Assembly: GCA_038501625.1 (NCBI GenBank)
Contig: JAZAYU010000368.1
Location: forward strand, 41,001-105,000
Direction of reading: 5' to 3'
Length of the DNA stretch: 64,000 nucleotides
Origin: Corbicula japonica
Taxonomy: Eukaryota > Mollusca > Bivalvia > Venerida > Cyrenidae
Part shown: piece by piece, positions 1 to 11,815 of the stretch
How positions within the stretch are numbered: the stretch's first letter is position 1
Layout of the letters: the number at the start of each line of letters is the position of its first letter
Made by a program: the position numbers and the translations under genes
Notes under the pieces: model-generated
What the model saw: the letters and a program-made list of their open reading frames with translations, nothing else
The model's database searches: none
Told to the model about the DNA's origin: nothing

Positions 1-299
1 GTAGTGTATTTGTTGACCTAGCGAACACTAGGCCGTTTACATTTGACAGACTGGAGTCACTGGGTTTGATTACGAAGTCAATTTTAATGTAAAACGTTAT
101 AGTATTACATGAACTGTTGTAAATTATTGTATAATCGGACAGAAATTAAGGAAATGGTGATTCACGCCGGTACTTTCCGGATAGTGTTTGCGGTTGTCTT
201 ATTTCTAGTACCACAAAATAAAACTGTAGTCGAGCATGTCTAAGGCCGATAGTTTTCCAGAAATGCAAGGCAAGAAATATAATTTATGACAATAAGCTT
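1..299. other. No recognisable feature; probable intron of gene 1
   Basis: No convincing exon, RNA gene or repeat is visible here. Because the exon at 828 begins with a splice acceptor and its paralogue has a coding exon upstream, this stretch is inferred to be the 3' part of the gene 1 intron. Confidence 0.4.
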
Positions 300-342
<43 letters not shown>

Positions 343-343
343 C

Positions 344-376
<33 letters not shown>

Positions 377-391
377 AATGATGATGATGAT
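300..391. repeat. (ATG)n / (TGA)n trinucleotide microsatellite
   Basis: About 30 ATG triplets with two interruptions (a GACGATG and a GAAAATG). It lies in the presumed intron upstream of the SERTA exon. The poly-Met reading frame it creates is not a gene. Confidence 0.95.
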
Positions 392-411
392 AAATAAGCC
401 AACCAATATGG

Positions 412-590
412 CATGGGCGAACAGTGTAGATCTAGATCAACTGGCACATACCTGCCGTCTGATCAGGATATGCAGTGTTCGCTTTAGATTTATTAGGTTA
501 TTTCTGATCACAAAGCGAACAGTGCAGATCCTAAGCAGACAGCAAGGATGTTCCGGCTGATATGGATCTACACGTTTTGTCCATGCGATA
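412..590. mobile_element. Double-hairpin MITE-like repeat (GCGAACAGTGTAGATC family), copy 1
   Basis: The element holds two successive hairpins, each opening with GCGAACAGTGTAGATC or similar and closing with a reverse complement such as GATCTACA...GTTCGC. Other copies in this window are at 55391, 60681 and 61637, with a fragment near 43790. No transposase is encoded and no clear target duplication is seen. Family identity is inferred from the shared arms. Confidence 0.6.
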
Positions 591-805
591 AAAAGCGTAT
601 ATATCGAGCATGTCGAGGAAAGGGTTAAATTTAACACCAATTCCAATGCTTAGTTTTCTGCCTTATTTTATATGTTTCCCCCTAAAGGTTCAGCGTGAGC
701 ACGAATATGTTACAACCATTAAACTAATTATAGGCGACATGTAAACATAAACATTACGTCATACAACTATTGTTTACATTCGTGTGTGTGTGTATTTAAA
801 CTGGA

Positions 806-827
806 ACATTTTTTCTGTATTCTACAG
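806..827 (+). promoter_or_regulatory. Splice acceptor of gene 1 terminal exon
   Basis: A T-rich pyrimidine tract runs into TTCTACAG at 820-827, directly before the open frame. The two exon bases at 828-829 followed by the ATG at 830 imply a phase-1 intron. The paralogous exon at 59657 has the same phase. Confidence 0.75.
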
Positions 828-1912
828 GTATGGGTATATGCAAAACAATGACACACCAATTCGCAGACAAGTTTTTAAATGTTCCGAATCGTGCATCCCC
901 ACAAGGGATTAAACGGAAAGCCGAGGAAACTGAAAGCAGTCAGGTACCAGCTAAAAGAATCTCGCCATTTTTGAATACCCCAAAAGGACGCAAAGACGAA
1001 AGAAAGACAATTCTAAAATTGTCAATAAAAAAACTCAAGCAGCTAGAGGACCCAGAGTTGTGCCTCAGACGAACTGTTCTCATAAACAATACGATGAAAC
1101 GCTTGCAGGCAGAAGTCCGCGAGGAACAGTATCAGAGCAGAACTTTTGGTACATATACCAACAGACACAAACCGTTCTGTAAATACGGCCGTTTGGAAAA
1201 TAAGTGCTTGTCAAATTCATACTTATTCGATGACCCATTCTTGAGCGGGGTGCACGAGAAAATAACAGACGACATGACGGAGATGTTAGTAAATAATGTG
1301 TTAAATGATAAAACTATTGATACTACGATAGGGTATGACAAAAACGATATTTCAGAAAACAGTTCTGATAAATTACCGTGCAATGAAAGAAGACCGGATA
1401 GAAGTTTAGAACGGTGCAGCATTCAAGGAAACAACACATCACTAAACGCTTGTAAGACCCAGAGTCTTCAAGACGCTTTTAAATATTTAAGCGAAGATGG
1501 CGTAAATAAATTTAGTGAAACATTCTGTGAGCCAATGGATATAAGTTCAAACAATTTCGAAAATTCTAAGTTTAGTGAAAGTTTGCTAGTTGAAAGTAAA
1601 AACACACTAGACTGCATTCGGTCAAACCCAGTAAAGAATATGTGTAATGGAAACGTAATAGGTGGCGCTTTACACTCGTCAAATCCCACAGAAACAAACA
1701 TAGACAGGCAAACGCATAACGGCTGCTCCCTGGAGAATTTAAAACATTTATTGAGTGAAATTGAGTTTGGAAACGAAAACAGCTGCGATATAAATTTGCG
1801 ATATGTTAGCAGCAAGACCTTGGACAAAAAGCCGATATCTCATTCCTTCAATACATTCTCCATGAGTTCTGATAGCTATCTAAGTTGGTATATGTCACCG
1901 ACAACATGTTGA
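828..1912 (+). CDS. SERTA domain-containing protein, gene 1, terminal coding exon (5' partial)
   Basis: This exon encodes 360 residues counted from the Met at 830. SERTA proteins are small nuclear transcriptional co-regulators (vertebrate SERTAD1-3, CDCA4; fly Taranis) acting on E2F/DP-driven cell-cycle transcription. A basic IKRKAEE motif (about residues 27-33) resembles the N-terminal KRK region of SERTAD proteins. KRISPFLNT follows at 42-50, then the SERTA core at about 58-100, with LKLSIKKLKQLEDPE and LRRTVLINNTMKRLQ. A second block, about 128-165, with DDPFLSGVHEKITDDMT, is shared with gene 2. The tail is Ser/Asn-rich and acidic, with a possible amphipathic helix (LENLKHLLSEIEF). Whether translation starts at 830 or continues from an upstream exon cannot be decided here; the exon phase matches gene 2, where coding does continue upstream, so I favour 5' partial. 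Function is inferred from the family. Confidence 0.88.
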
Positions 1913-1962
1913 ATCTGTATCCGGTAGCTATAATCTTATTTAAAGCTAACACATCCCATGGT

Positions 1963-1968
1963 AATAAA
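1963..1968 (+). terminator. Candidate polyadenylation signal of gene 1
   Basis: An AATAAA hexamer lies about 50 bp after the stop codon and just before a palindromic repeat. This would give a very short 3' UTR; more distal signals are also possible. Confidence 0.45.
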
Positions 1969-1977
1969 TCTCAGAGG

Positions 1978-2226
1978 GGAACCAGTCTGAAACAGATTAT
2001 TTGGGCTGGAGACCAGTCTCAGATCTCAGGCATTTGATTGGCTAATGTTGAGATCAATCTCATATCTTAAGCATCTGATTGGCTGAAATGGAGGCAAATC
2101 TCGAATCCTAAGCATCAGATTGGTTGAAATGGAGACCAGTATGGTGACTAGTATCTATTTCAGTCAATCAGATGCTTAAATTTTAAGACTGGTTTCAAGT
2201 CTCTGTTTTATGATCGTGGGCCCAGG
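1978..2226. mobile_element. Palindromic repeat family P1 (CCAATCAGATGCTTGAGATT), degraded copy
   Basis: Three left-arm-like segments (ACCAGTCTCAGATCTCAGGC, CTTAAGCATCTGATTGGCTG and a third) precede one inverted right arm (CAGTCAATCAGATGCTTAAA), ending near GGGCCCAGG. Relatives are at 44396, 44581, 49910, 52078, 60363, 60931 and 61121. It begins 65 bp after the gene 1 stop codon. Confidence 0.7.
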
Positions 2227-2850
2227 TTAAAGTTTTCAATTGGATAATTGTCTCTTGTCTCGGATTTCAAACCGTGGGTATAGGTAATAAACGGAGCGCG
2301 TCACGGGAAAAGATGCCTTTTAACACCTGAAATCAGTTGTTAAAATGACGTCATAAAGTTGAGCAGACGACATTGCTAATAATGCATTTTTTACCAAAAA
2401 TAACTTAATGTTGTCAAAATGAATAACGAAAATACATACATGTATTAGTAATTAGAAATTACTATGCAATAGTAAGTTCTTTCTAAATATAGTAACAACT
2501 AAATCGTCCATAAATGTCACGGAAGACACCTTTTCCCTTGACTTGCCGGATTTAATGCTTTCATGTGTGCCTATAATTATTTGCTCACAGATGGCTTCTG
2601 TTAGCCGTTTATCAAATCCCTGCTCACAAAATATGATCGCCCAATAGGTAGTTCTAGTCAGGTTTCATATTAAGTTCTCTTAGTACTTAAAATATGCTCA
2701 AAATATTGTTTGTTTGTTTTTTTAAAATTTAAATATTAGTATTTTAAATATAAGTATTCTATTTTAAAAGGTCAAAAAGGCTCAAAGTAATCCCTTTAAT
2801 ATATTTACTTTGTAGTTCGTACTACAGAAAATAAGCATCTACAGTACTTT
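2227..2850. other. Intergenic, AT-rich; contains a TGACGTCA-bearing short repeat
   Basis: A segment at about 2295-2385 with AAATGACGTCATAAA recurs at 5985-6040 and 22318-22360. Nothing else is recognisable. Confidence 0.5.
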
Positions 2851-3050
2851 ATCGATAACTTGACAGTCACGTGTCAGACGAGTTAATTTAAATATGGTTC
2901 ATCAGTAAAATGTTTTACAAACTTGATATCGCCATGTTTTCGCGACAGGAATTGATCAGAAGAAAAATATAATTAATAAGCTCATATCAATCGTATATTC
3001 GTCTTTTGGTCATATATTCATAGTATCACGTGACTGTCGAATTATCCATG
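2851..3050. mobile_element. MITE with TTGACAGTCACGTG termini, copy 1
   Basis: The left end reads ATCGATAACTTGACAGTCAC and the right end ATCACGTGACTGTCGAATTA, an imperfect terminal inverted repeat of about 20 bp. The left interior (TATGGTTCATCAGTAAAATG...GATATCGCC) matches the reverse complement of the copy at 62470-62584. This copy is longer, suggesting an internal insertion or a less deleted form. Confidence 0.65.
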
Positions 3051-4099
3051 ATCAGTTATAAAAAAAGACGCATATGTGATGTTTATTTATGATACATGTA
3101 ATATGAGAGTCGCCACACTACAAAGCAACTGATTGGAGTTGCTTGCCTTTATCAAAGGCATGTCCCACACAGTTTCAAAGAAATCTTTTGAATAATCAAG
3201 ATCCTATTGGTATTCTTGTGTTGTGTCCTGGTCCAACGCCAGTTACAGATGCATCTGTACTGGAATAATGTTCTACAGATACACCTATAATTAACAGGTG
3301 CATTTCAACGGTGCACCTATAGTTTATTGGTCCACTTTCATCTCCGGATTTTAAACTTGTACCAAAGACATATCTGATTGCATGTTATTTTCATAATTTA
3401 ACGAATTACCTTGGAAACTGTGAGGATAAGTATTCCCGTTACCTTATTGTATATCTAAACCAAAGATGAGATGTTTAAATAAACCACATTTGACACCTTA
3501 ACCTATCAATACTTTTAGCCGATACCTGTATACCTTTTATAAGTGTCCAGTCTGTTTTTGACATCATTATTTACAAGATCTCCACAATATTTGTTAAGTT
3601 CCAAGTTATTGAATTCAGAGCGCAATAAATTATTGTAAATATATTTATTTGAATGTATTTATTTTATTTATTTCTTGTAATATGACTAGAATTTTCTCTG
3701 CAATGTGGTCATTTGAACGTTCTAGACAATTTATTAAGGAAGTAGATCAACTGTCTTTGATATGTTCAGAATGTATGCTCAACATTAAAATAAATCTAAC
3801 ACTGCACCTTTCACCCATCTTCCCAGAATCAGCCTGACAAGCTATGTGAAGTTTGGTTTGAAATAAAAACAGAATGTGTTTTGAAACTAATATTGTTGAC
3901 ATGTTATATGTTTGCTTCTATGGTTATGTTGAGAATTCTAGCCATTCCAGTTCGTTGAAAGTTAAATGTTTGTTAAAGCTTATATGGAATATGGAAATAT
4001 TATTAAAAATCAAAACTGAAACAGATCTGTTGTTTCTTATCCATCCAAATTAGTCTCAATGTTCTGTCGTGACACTTAAAAATTTCTCATAAGTTTAAT
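3051..4099. other. Intergenic, no recognised feature
   Basis: AT-rich sequence without a convincing gene or repeat. A 62-codon frame at 3649-3837 has no recognisable motif and is taken as chance. Confidence 0.5.
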
Positions 4100-4440
4100 T
4101 AAATCGAATCGATATTTTATCACATTTTATCGAGTAATGAAAAAAAATTGGGTTGTATAAATACCGAAGGGCTTCATGCTTACTTTTACCAGCCCGTTGA
4201 AAATGTTGTTCATATTTCAATGAATAGATAAAATATCGATTTAGATCTCATAGATACACTTCTAAATAATCTCAATGCTTACCAAAATATTGAGGAGAAT
4301 ATGAGATATCACGATATTTTTGAATGGATGTTGGAATATCCACGTTGAAGACAACGCGAATGGCGTCACGCTTTTTTTCACATCAACTCGTAAAATGTGC
4401 GTGCGCAACGACGTCACAAGACACCATTTTTATCGCCCAT
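4100..4440. repeat. Dispersed repeat P7, copy 1
   Basis: It starts with an inverted pair (AATCGATATTTTATC and GATAAAATATCGATTT, near 4105 and 4228) and continues into GAATGGCGTCACGCTTTTTT and GTGCGTGCGCAACGACGTCA. The same order of motifs is found at 27700-28060. It covers part of a 110-codon frame, which is therefore not treated as a gene. Confidence 0.5.
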
Positions 4441-4725
4441 ATGAGCATTATAATACTGACAACAAGGATTTCATTTTAAGACAGAAATCAAATTTTTATT
4501 CCTTTATCACATATTTACGCGACTTGGAAGTTCAAGGACAAACACAGTTTTACAAATATCTCATTTTCTTTACATTTGTTGGACTTAAAAGACATATAAT
4601 TAAAATATTGTTGCCAGTTTATGATTTAAGACAAAGTGGTGCGATATCATAAAGATCCGTGATTTATGGCGGATATCGAACTGACGAACGTATAAACGAT
4701 CTAACGAAGCTTGTAGTGTGTTCAC
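4435..4725. mobile_element. Relic of the P8 fold-back family
   Basis: CATTTACGCGACTTGGAAG, TTCAAGGACAAACA and ATTGTTGCCAGT match the interior of the intact fold-back element at 51133-51815. The copy is diverged and has no clear ends. Confidence 0.45.
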
Positions 4726-4744
4726 ATATTGTATCGGGAGACTA

Positions 4745-4970
4745 TACGCTGCTGATCATGGAATGGAAGTAATCTGAAATTTTCCGCGTTAAAGGTTCCG
4801 TGTTAACCGCCATATGCACACACTCGTTTGCGATGGATCGATATTGGTACTGTGTACTTGTGTAGATATTGAGCTGCTCTCAACTCTGTGCTAAGTTGCG
4901 TGTTGGGTACCATACATTTCCATTACTGCCGTGAACCGAGATCCTGCAATATTTTTATTTTTGTCATGAT
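4745..4970 (+). repeat. Dispersed repeat P6, copy 1
   Basis: Motifs in order: CATGGAATGGAAGTAATCTG, GCCATATGCACACA, a TTGAGCTGCTCTCAA-like segment, ATTTCCATTACTG and a CTGCAATATTTTT stretch. The same order is found at 31401, 32053 and, partly, 32611. No coding capacity. Confidence 0.55.
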
Positions 4971-5079
4971 ACTATGAACAGCTATAAGCATGCACATAAA
5001 TAGTGTTGCAGTCACTCTAGTAAAAATGACCAAGAAGGAGTTACAGTACTGTGAACGTTTAATGTTACAAGCAAAACGC

Positions 5080-5200
5080 ACGATATACGGACGCACGATA
5101 CACGATATACGGACGCACAATACACGATAGACCGACGCACGATACACGATATACCCACTATACACTATACACAATGCACTATAGACGTTGCACGATATGC
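5080..5200. repeat. Degenerate tandem repeat of CGCACGATA(T/C)ACG
   Basis: A run of 12-23 bp units built from ACGGACGCACGATACACGAT with point changes. An isolated related piece (CGGACGCACGATACGCG) lies at about 5288. Confidence 0.8.
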
Positions 5201-5935
5201 AATAAACCTTTATGACATACGTAAAACGGTCTACCTAGACATTTATAGAAAATAGTCTTTGCGCAGAAAATGGTGTTTGCACGTTATGCGGACGCACGAT
5301 ACGCGTTAGACGGATGCACAGAGGGGCGCAGGATAGACGCAAATTTTGTAACCTTAAACATTCATAGTACTGTACAAAGCCTCTAGATGTCTAGACATTT
5401 AACGAATGTAAGACGTCGGAAAGAGTGGGTGGCATAATGAATAAAAAATATGCTTACAACAGACATGAGAAACGTTTGGCCTTTATCTTGCGGTTAAACT
5501 TCGAAAACAGTCAAATGCGTGCGTGCATTAAATCCCAGTAATATATATTGATAAAAATGTAGGCGTCATTAAAATGACTGCATGCATCTTAGCATTGAAA
5601 ATAGCTTCATTCGCCTTGATGCATTAGAAATAATATGGTGCATTGTCATCGAAAACAAGTGAAATGTTAAGAGGTAAACATAACATGCGTGAGCGTTTAT
5701 TATATGTTAAACTGTTACATAGTGTAACAACAAACAAAAGGTTAACTAAGGTTGACTTTAACTTCATGATGAACCACAAGCAATTTTTGTGACAGCTTAA
5801 TTTTCCGTGTAAAGAAAGCACTCCATTTCATTGTTGTTGTTGTTCGTGTTGTTGTTGTTGTATTATACCTGCGTGCTAATTTTCTTAGTACGACTAATTT
5901 ATACTTATAATTTCGGTAAAAGCTGTCGGTTGTTC
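5201..5935. other. Intergenic; (GTT)n microsatellite at 5831-5860
   Basis: Apart from the short GTT/TTG microsatellite, which is interrupted once, nothing recognisable is present. Confidence 0.6.
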
Positions 5936-6245
5936 GAATTGCTTTAGTTACAACGAAAAGGGGTAGGTCAATGGTGTTTTCAGACAGCTGACGTCACTTC
6001 ATGAAATGACGTCAAAGAATTAAGCGGAGGACATTATAGTTAATCCTGTCTTGAATGACCTCTCATTAGGAACCAAAAAAAGATAGGTGGTCTTTGATAA
6101 AACAGGTGATTTTGTTTTATAAATCTGCCTGTGGGACAAAATAGGGTCTTTACTCACAAGTGGTATTTGTTGACAGGTGGTCTTTAATATGGGTTGAATT
6201 GCATTATGCATTTTGCGACTAGTAGGTGGGAAACATTGCGTAGTC
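5936..6245. repeat. Repeat with TGACGTCA pair and GGTGGTCTTT motifs
   Basis: AGCTGACGTCACTTCATGAA with ATGACGTCA is followed by several GGTGGTCTTT/AGGTGATTTTG motifs. The second part resembles 55200-55335 and 55985-56175 in the gene 2 intron. Confidence 0.45.
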
Positions 6246-6754
6246 AAAATATGTCACAAAATCACCTTTAAGTTACAATAAACAACAGAAAAGTGTAGTT
6301 TTGTTTCTAATAATAGTAGAAACTAAAATATAAAACAATCTCGGAATAGTGTACAGATTTTTTAACAGTTTACACACATGTAAAATGCATAAAACGAAAG
6401 TTATTGCCATGAGACAAAATTGTTCAAATATATTTGTGTCACAATCTGGATAAAATGCACACTTTTAACATTTAGATTCTATAAAATAATTATATTTAAT
6501 TAAGATTGAAGATGTAAGTATCGAAAATCTAATGATAATTATTTTTTTTATAGTAAAGCAATGATAGTGCAATCATCCTCTTAAGAGTACTAAACTTGAT
6601 TTGTTTTTCACAGTTTTTGTCAAAGTAAACACAATTCTCTTCTCAGTAGGAAACTCCACTCATGATGACTTCATGAAAATTGCCTTATCTTTTGTTAATT
6701 TGATAAGTGACAATCTTACGTTCAAACAATAAGCAAGCTGCGAAGAGAGATTTG
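6246..6754. other. Intergenic, AT-rich, nothing seen
   Basis: No gene, RNA or clear repeat is recognised. Confidence 0.5.
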
Positions 6755-6989
6755 ACATCGGTCGCCATAAAATAAAAACTAATAACTTCAAACCTTAATA
6801 TAGTCGTTCGGATGGGACTTAAAACCGAGGTCCAATGTAGTGGTGCTATACACCGGGCACTTAAAAGAACCAGGGACGATTCTGGAATTGGAGAGTCCTC
6901 TGTATCTTGCACTATCCTCCAAAAACCTAAAATGACTAACACTCTTCTGCAGGCGTCTCTCATATCGGCAACCGGTAGCGACGATAAAT
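6755..6989 (+). repeat. Repeat fragment with GGACTTAAAACCGAGGTCC module
   Basis: GATGGGACTTAAAACCGAGG, then CACCGGGCACTTAAAAGAAC. I recognise this pair as a module common in invertebrate dispersed repeats, but cannot name the family. It abuts the 5'-truncated LINE. Confidence 0.4.
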
Positions 6990-9900
6990 AAATGGAAATA
7001 CAAACAAACATCAAACCTTGGTTTAATAGAAACTGCCACCAATTAAGAAATAAATATCATATCGGTAGAAAGTTATACAATAGAAATAAGACTATAGAAA
7101 ATAAAACCCTTTTAAAAATATCAGCAAAGAATACAAAGATTCAGTTAATAAATCACATACTATTTACAAATTAAATAATGCCCGAAAAATCCGAAATTTA
7201 AAAACAAACAATTCAAAGGAGTTTTGGAAAATAATAAATTCAGTTGATAAAAACAAACAACAACCACAAGTTAAACTCGATGACTTTTACAATTTTTTAG
7301 AGAGGTAAACAGTGACCAACCAAATAATGATGACACACACGAAGAAATAAATATTGACCAAATTATAAACAATATTGATGATCTTAACCAGGAGCTTAAC
7401 TACCGAATCAATGATGACGAAATACTAAAATGCGTAAAAAACCTTAAAAACAGTAAAGGTCCTGGCATAGACAATATTCTAAATGAACATATTAAAATTT
7501 CGTTGACCACCATGTTGCCAATCTACAACAAACTTTTTTTATTATTCTTGATAAAGGTATTTTCCCTGAGAAATGGACCCAGGGTATTATACTGACTATT
7601 TACAAAAATAAAGGGAATATAAACTCACCTGAAAATTACCGACCGATCACCCTCTTAAGTTGTCTTTGGAAACTTTTTACTGCAATTATTAATATAGGTT
7701 AAATAAATATTGCGAAGCGTTTAATATTATAAACATTTGTCAAGCAGGCTTCCGAAAAAATCATTCAACTATTGATAACATATTCATAATACAATGTCTT
7801 TTTCATTATTAAAAGTTCAAAAGAAAAAACTCTACTGCGCATTTATTGATTTTAAACAGGCTTTTGATACTGTGTGCAGACAAGGAATGTGGTATAAACT
7901 ACTTCAAAATAATATTAATGGCAAGTGTTTTAAAGTTATTAAGAATATGTATGAAAATATAAAGTCATGTGTTAAAACAAATCAAGGTTATACCAGCTTT
8001 TTCCCAAGTCTAATCGGTGTCCGCCAAGGCGAGAACCTCTCCCCCATTCTCTTCTCTATATATTTAAATGACCTTGAATCCCACTTCTGTAACAAAGATG
8101 CAAATGGTATTGTATTTAATACAACTCAAGACGATCTTAGATTGTATCTAAAACTTTTGTTTTATTATACGCTGACGATACCGTTCTACTAGGCAATACA
8201 GCTAGCGACCTACAGACAAACTTAAATTACTTTGAAGAATATTGCAGAAAATGGAAACTTACTATCAATACAAGTAAAACAAAAATTGTTATATTCGGTA
8301 CTCGTGTGTGAAACTTTAACTATACATTTAAATTTAGAGGTGAAGAATTAGAAATTGTAAATGAATACAAATATCTAGGTATTTAATTATCCAGAACAGG
8401 TAATTATTTAAACGCAAAAAGACAAATTTCACTTCAAGAAAACAAAGCAATGTTCATGTTATTGAAAAAATCCGATCGCTTGACCTACCGTATGACCTTC
8501 AAGTTAAACTTTTTATTAAAACTATCAAACCCATTTTACTTTATGGTAGTAAATTATGGGGATTTGGAGATCTAAAAATGCTTGAGAAAATTCAGCTTAA
8601 ATTCTTCAAAAATATTTTTTATTTGAAACAATCAACCCCTTCACATATGATCTATGGAGAACTTGGTATTCTTCCTTTACAGGAAGAAGCCAAAATACGA
8701 ATGATATCATATTGGTGTAGAGTATCTGACGTGACACAAAATAAATTGTCAAATCAAATATATTCACATATACTCTCATTGAATAGAGAAGGAATATTGA
8801 ATTCGAAATGGTTAAATTGTATCAAAGCTTTAATTCAAAGTAACGGATTTTTAATGTATGGACAAATCAAAACTACTTCAACAAAAAATGGTTCTATATG
8901 GCCTTTAAACAAAAATCAAAGATCAATACATTCAAACATGGAATGATCTTATTAATAACTCGTCTAGCAGTATAACTTATAAGATGGTAAAACATGAATT
9001 CAAACTAAACGAATATTTTTCTCTAATTCCTAACTATTTCTGTAAATTATTAACAGCTTTTCGAACGAGAAATCACAAATTACCAATAGAAGTAGGCAGG
9101 TGGTACAGCATCCCAATAAACCTCAGAACATGTCCATTCTGTAATGACAGAAACTATTTAGGTGATGGAATACACTATATATTAGAATGTAAACATTTTT
9201 ATGATGAAAGAAAAAACTTCATAAAGCCATACTATTATAAAAGACCAAAACACGCTAAAATTCGAACAACTATTTAACTCGAAGAATAGGAAAGGACTTA
9301 TCAATGTGGCTAAATTAATAAACATTGTAACTAAAAAATTTAGATAAACCTACAAAAAACAAAGTCTAAAATTTTATTGATTCTTGCCGCTTGTTTGCAT
9401 TATTCTTTACCGTTGCGGACAGTTCACCTTGTTCAGTCTTAATGTTTATTAATTTATAACAAGGTGGAATCGTCTGAAATGTAATACTCGATATTAAAAT
9501 GTGTATATAGAAAATGTCGGCCTTACATGTTTGCTTTCGGTTAAGGTCGGCCATAGTTCATTTTTTAATAAAACATTGTTAAAATCCATTATGTAGGAAA
9601 TTATTATGTAAAATTGTATATGGAAGTAACTGTTTTCCATGTATTTTGTTAATGCATATGATGTGTATAAATGTGTGAGAGTATGTATATTTATAAGCTG
9701 TGGGATCGATTTGCCAGAGTCCCATTTTTCGTCCCTTTATTTATTATGTTATTTTGCTATGCTATGTTAATGTACTAGTGTTAAATTTATATTACCATTG
9801 TATTGCACTTACCCCGAGGACATAGACTCGTCTACCTCCTACTCGAGTTCAACCCAACAAAAGAAAACACAGTTTAGGTCCTTTTCTCTTCTTTGCGTAG

Positions 9901-10290
9901 ATTATAATTAACTGTAATACTTACTGTTATTACGCATTTAAATCAATAATACTTGTACTAAATTCCATTTCTTGCCACTCTAAATTGTTCACCGTACTGA
10001 TTTTTCATTTGCATTATCTGACACGTGTAATCTGCATTCTATACTCATACCGTGTATTGAAACACACAGAGGTGACCGGTGACAGTTGTGTAGATAGCGC
10101 GAGCTTTCCGCTCGACTGACGCGGGCCATCAACGAAGTAAAATTCGCTCTTTCTTGGGTTGTCCTCTTGTAAAATAAACTAATTATACGTACCGTGATCG
10201 GAATAAGAATATTGTTTTATGTATATATGTTCTCATGTTTATGTTTGTACATACTGAGAAAAAAGGTAATAAACTTGGAAACTTGGCTAT
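6990..10290 (+). mobile_element. Non-LTR retrotransposon (LINE 1), 5'-truncated and decayed
   Basis: The element begins inside the region between endonuclease and reverse transcriptase, keeps a broken reverse transcriptase and C-terminal domain, and has about 1 kb of 3' UTR ending in AATAAACTTGGAAACTTGG, a short tandem repeat instead of poly-A. Such microsatellite-like 3' ends are known in CR1/L2-like clades. The clade is not resolved here. The junction at about 6990 marks typical 5' truncation. Confidence 0.8.
6992..9277 (+). pseudogene. Reverse transcriptase remnant of LINE 1
   Basis: Fragments in several frames, with in-frame stops and frameshifts, line up in LINE order. KPWFNRNCHQLRNKYH is at 7013. 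A KNSKGPGIDNI-like finger segment lies at about 7445, then PENYRPITLLSCLWK at about 7630. FIDFKQAFDTVCRQGMWYK (7840 onward) holds the first catalytic aspartate, and GVRQGENLSPILFSIYLNDL follows. The YADD box is at 8168-8179, in a different frame from the preceding segment. NTSKTKIVIFG and EYKYLGI follow, the latter running into a stop. The C-terminal part (8578-9277) ends with a CPFCN...HYILEC cysteine/histidine cluster. No endonuclease domain is present. It cannot encode an active enzyme. Confidence 0.85.
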
Positions 10291-10889
10291 AAACTTATCT
10301 AATTTCGAAGCCATCAGCAAAAGTCATGTGCTATGGTACATTTGTGCACGACAAATCGTCGAAAGACGCTTGATTGATTACGACACTTGACGGAAGGGAC
10401 ATGGTAGAATGCGACAGATTAAAGAAATGACAGTTGATAGAATTGTATGTCCGTCGAAATTTGTCGAAAACTTTCGGTGAGTGTTCGAAAACTCCAAGGA
10501 TTGAAAATGAAAGAAAAAGCGGGGTATAAAAGGTGTACCGGAAGTACTGCTGAACGGCTAGTTCTAAAATGCGGTCCCGATTGAACTTGATTTACTTAAA
10601 GAAGATACCGTAACATCTTACACAGTTCACAGCAATTCTAGAAACGAGTAAAAATGACATAAGATGCATGGCCCAAAATGAATCTAAAACAAAATATTAA
10701 AAAGAATTAGGGGCAATTAATTGTTTCAGCAACTCGTTGTTTTTATTCTGCCTGTTAGAAGTTAATAATAAATAATTCTGAGGACAGCATCTGTCATGAG
10801 TAAAGTACAGCGCATATTAAAACTTGTACTTGTAACCAATTTAAGCAATTAAGCTTTTTTTCAGATTGAGGTATCGTATGTAATATTGA
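10291..10889. other. Intergenic, nothing seen
   Basis: AT-rich sequence between the LINE and the segmental duplication, with no recognisable feature. Confidence 0.5.
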
Positions 10890-11191
10890 ACGTCAATTTT
10901 GCTGACATTTAGTATGACTTAACGGTCTAGCTTTCTTGAACAGTTCTGAACTCTTAAAATATTTTCGTAAGTTACTGAACTTTGCAAACACAACGAACAA
11001 ATGCCTCCACAACAAAACGAACGTTTGATTTCTGGTCACCAACAGAAATTAATTATGAATTTGAATTGCATGTAATTATAAATATGAATAATGAATTTGG
11101 AGTATTTCTTCACTACTTTAGCTAAGAAATGTGATGCTGTTCATGTTGTTACGATAAAGGCTGAACACTCATGTTGGCTTTAACACACACT

Positions 11192-11290
11192 ATTATCATC
11201 CCGGCTAGCTCATTCGGTAAAGTGCTCGGAGTTTCGTGGCAAGGCGCTGTCGCCGTACGGTACAGGTTAGATTCCAATTACGGGCAATTT
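11192..11290 (+). mobile_element. tRNA-derived SINE-like module (in unit A)
   Basis: A-box-like TAGCTCATTCGG at 11206-11217 and B-box-like GGTTAGATTCC at 11265-11275, separated by GGCAAGGCGCTGTCGCCGTA. The same core appears on both strands elsewhere (13488, 19772, 20011, 25903, 28368, 29042, 29336). Confidence 0.6.
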
Positions 11291-11605
11291 AGCATTTTAG
11301 TTTATTGGCCTATTTGTATAATAAACAATCATTAAGGGCAATAAAATGTTATAAACAAGTGCAAAATAATGAAATTATTAGAATGCTTTTTATTGAATAT
11401 AAATTACACAAACCCAAAAAGAATGACACATGACTGTGAGTACGCTGGGATAAAAAAGGATCTAAAGTTCAATCAATGTAGTTGACCTACCCAAAACAGA
11501 GGTATATTTAACTTGGCAGCCTCTTGTTTGTTAAATCTAAGCTGTGTTTAATTCATTTAACTAGTCAAAAACCAACTTCTTGACACCTTACCACTTAGAG
11601 TTAAA

Positions 11606-11815
11606 GAAGATATAGCGGGTTAGTCCACAAGAGGAGTATAAAAAGCTATAGGGGGTTAGTCCACAAGAGGAGTAGAATAAGCTTTAGCCGGTTAGTCCAC
11701 AAGAGGAGTATAAAAAGCTATAGCGGGTTAGTCCACAAGAGGAGTATAAAAAGCTATAGCGGGTTAGTCCACAAGAGGAGTATAAAAAGATATCGCTGGT
11801 TAGTCCACAAGAGGA
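11606..11815. repeat. 36-bp minisatellite, 6 copies
   Basis: The unit contains GCTATAGCGGGTTAGTCCAC followed by AAGAGGAGTATAAA. Repeats are contiguous, with no unique spacers, so this is a minisatellite and not CRISPR-like. Confidence 0.95.

Noticed and set aside
300..560. 86-codon frame starting with a long Met run
   Set aside because: It is translation of an ATG microsatellite running into a hairpin repeat; no coding evidence.
1132..1827. - strand frames of 96 and 119 codons
   Set aside because: They are shadows of the gene 1 SERTA exon, which has clear homology in the + frame.
4320..4652. 110-codon frame
   Set aside because: It spans the join of two dispersed repeats (P7 and a P8 relic), both non-coding elsewhere.
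6685..7042. Two - strand frames of 109 and 84 codons
   Set aside because: They cover a repeat fragment and the LINE 1 boundary in the antisense direction.
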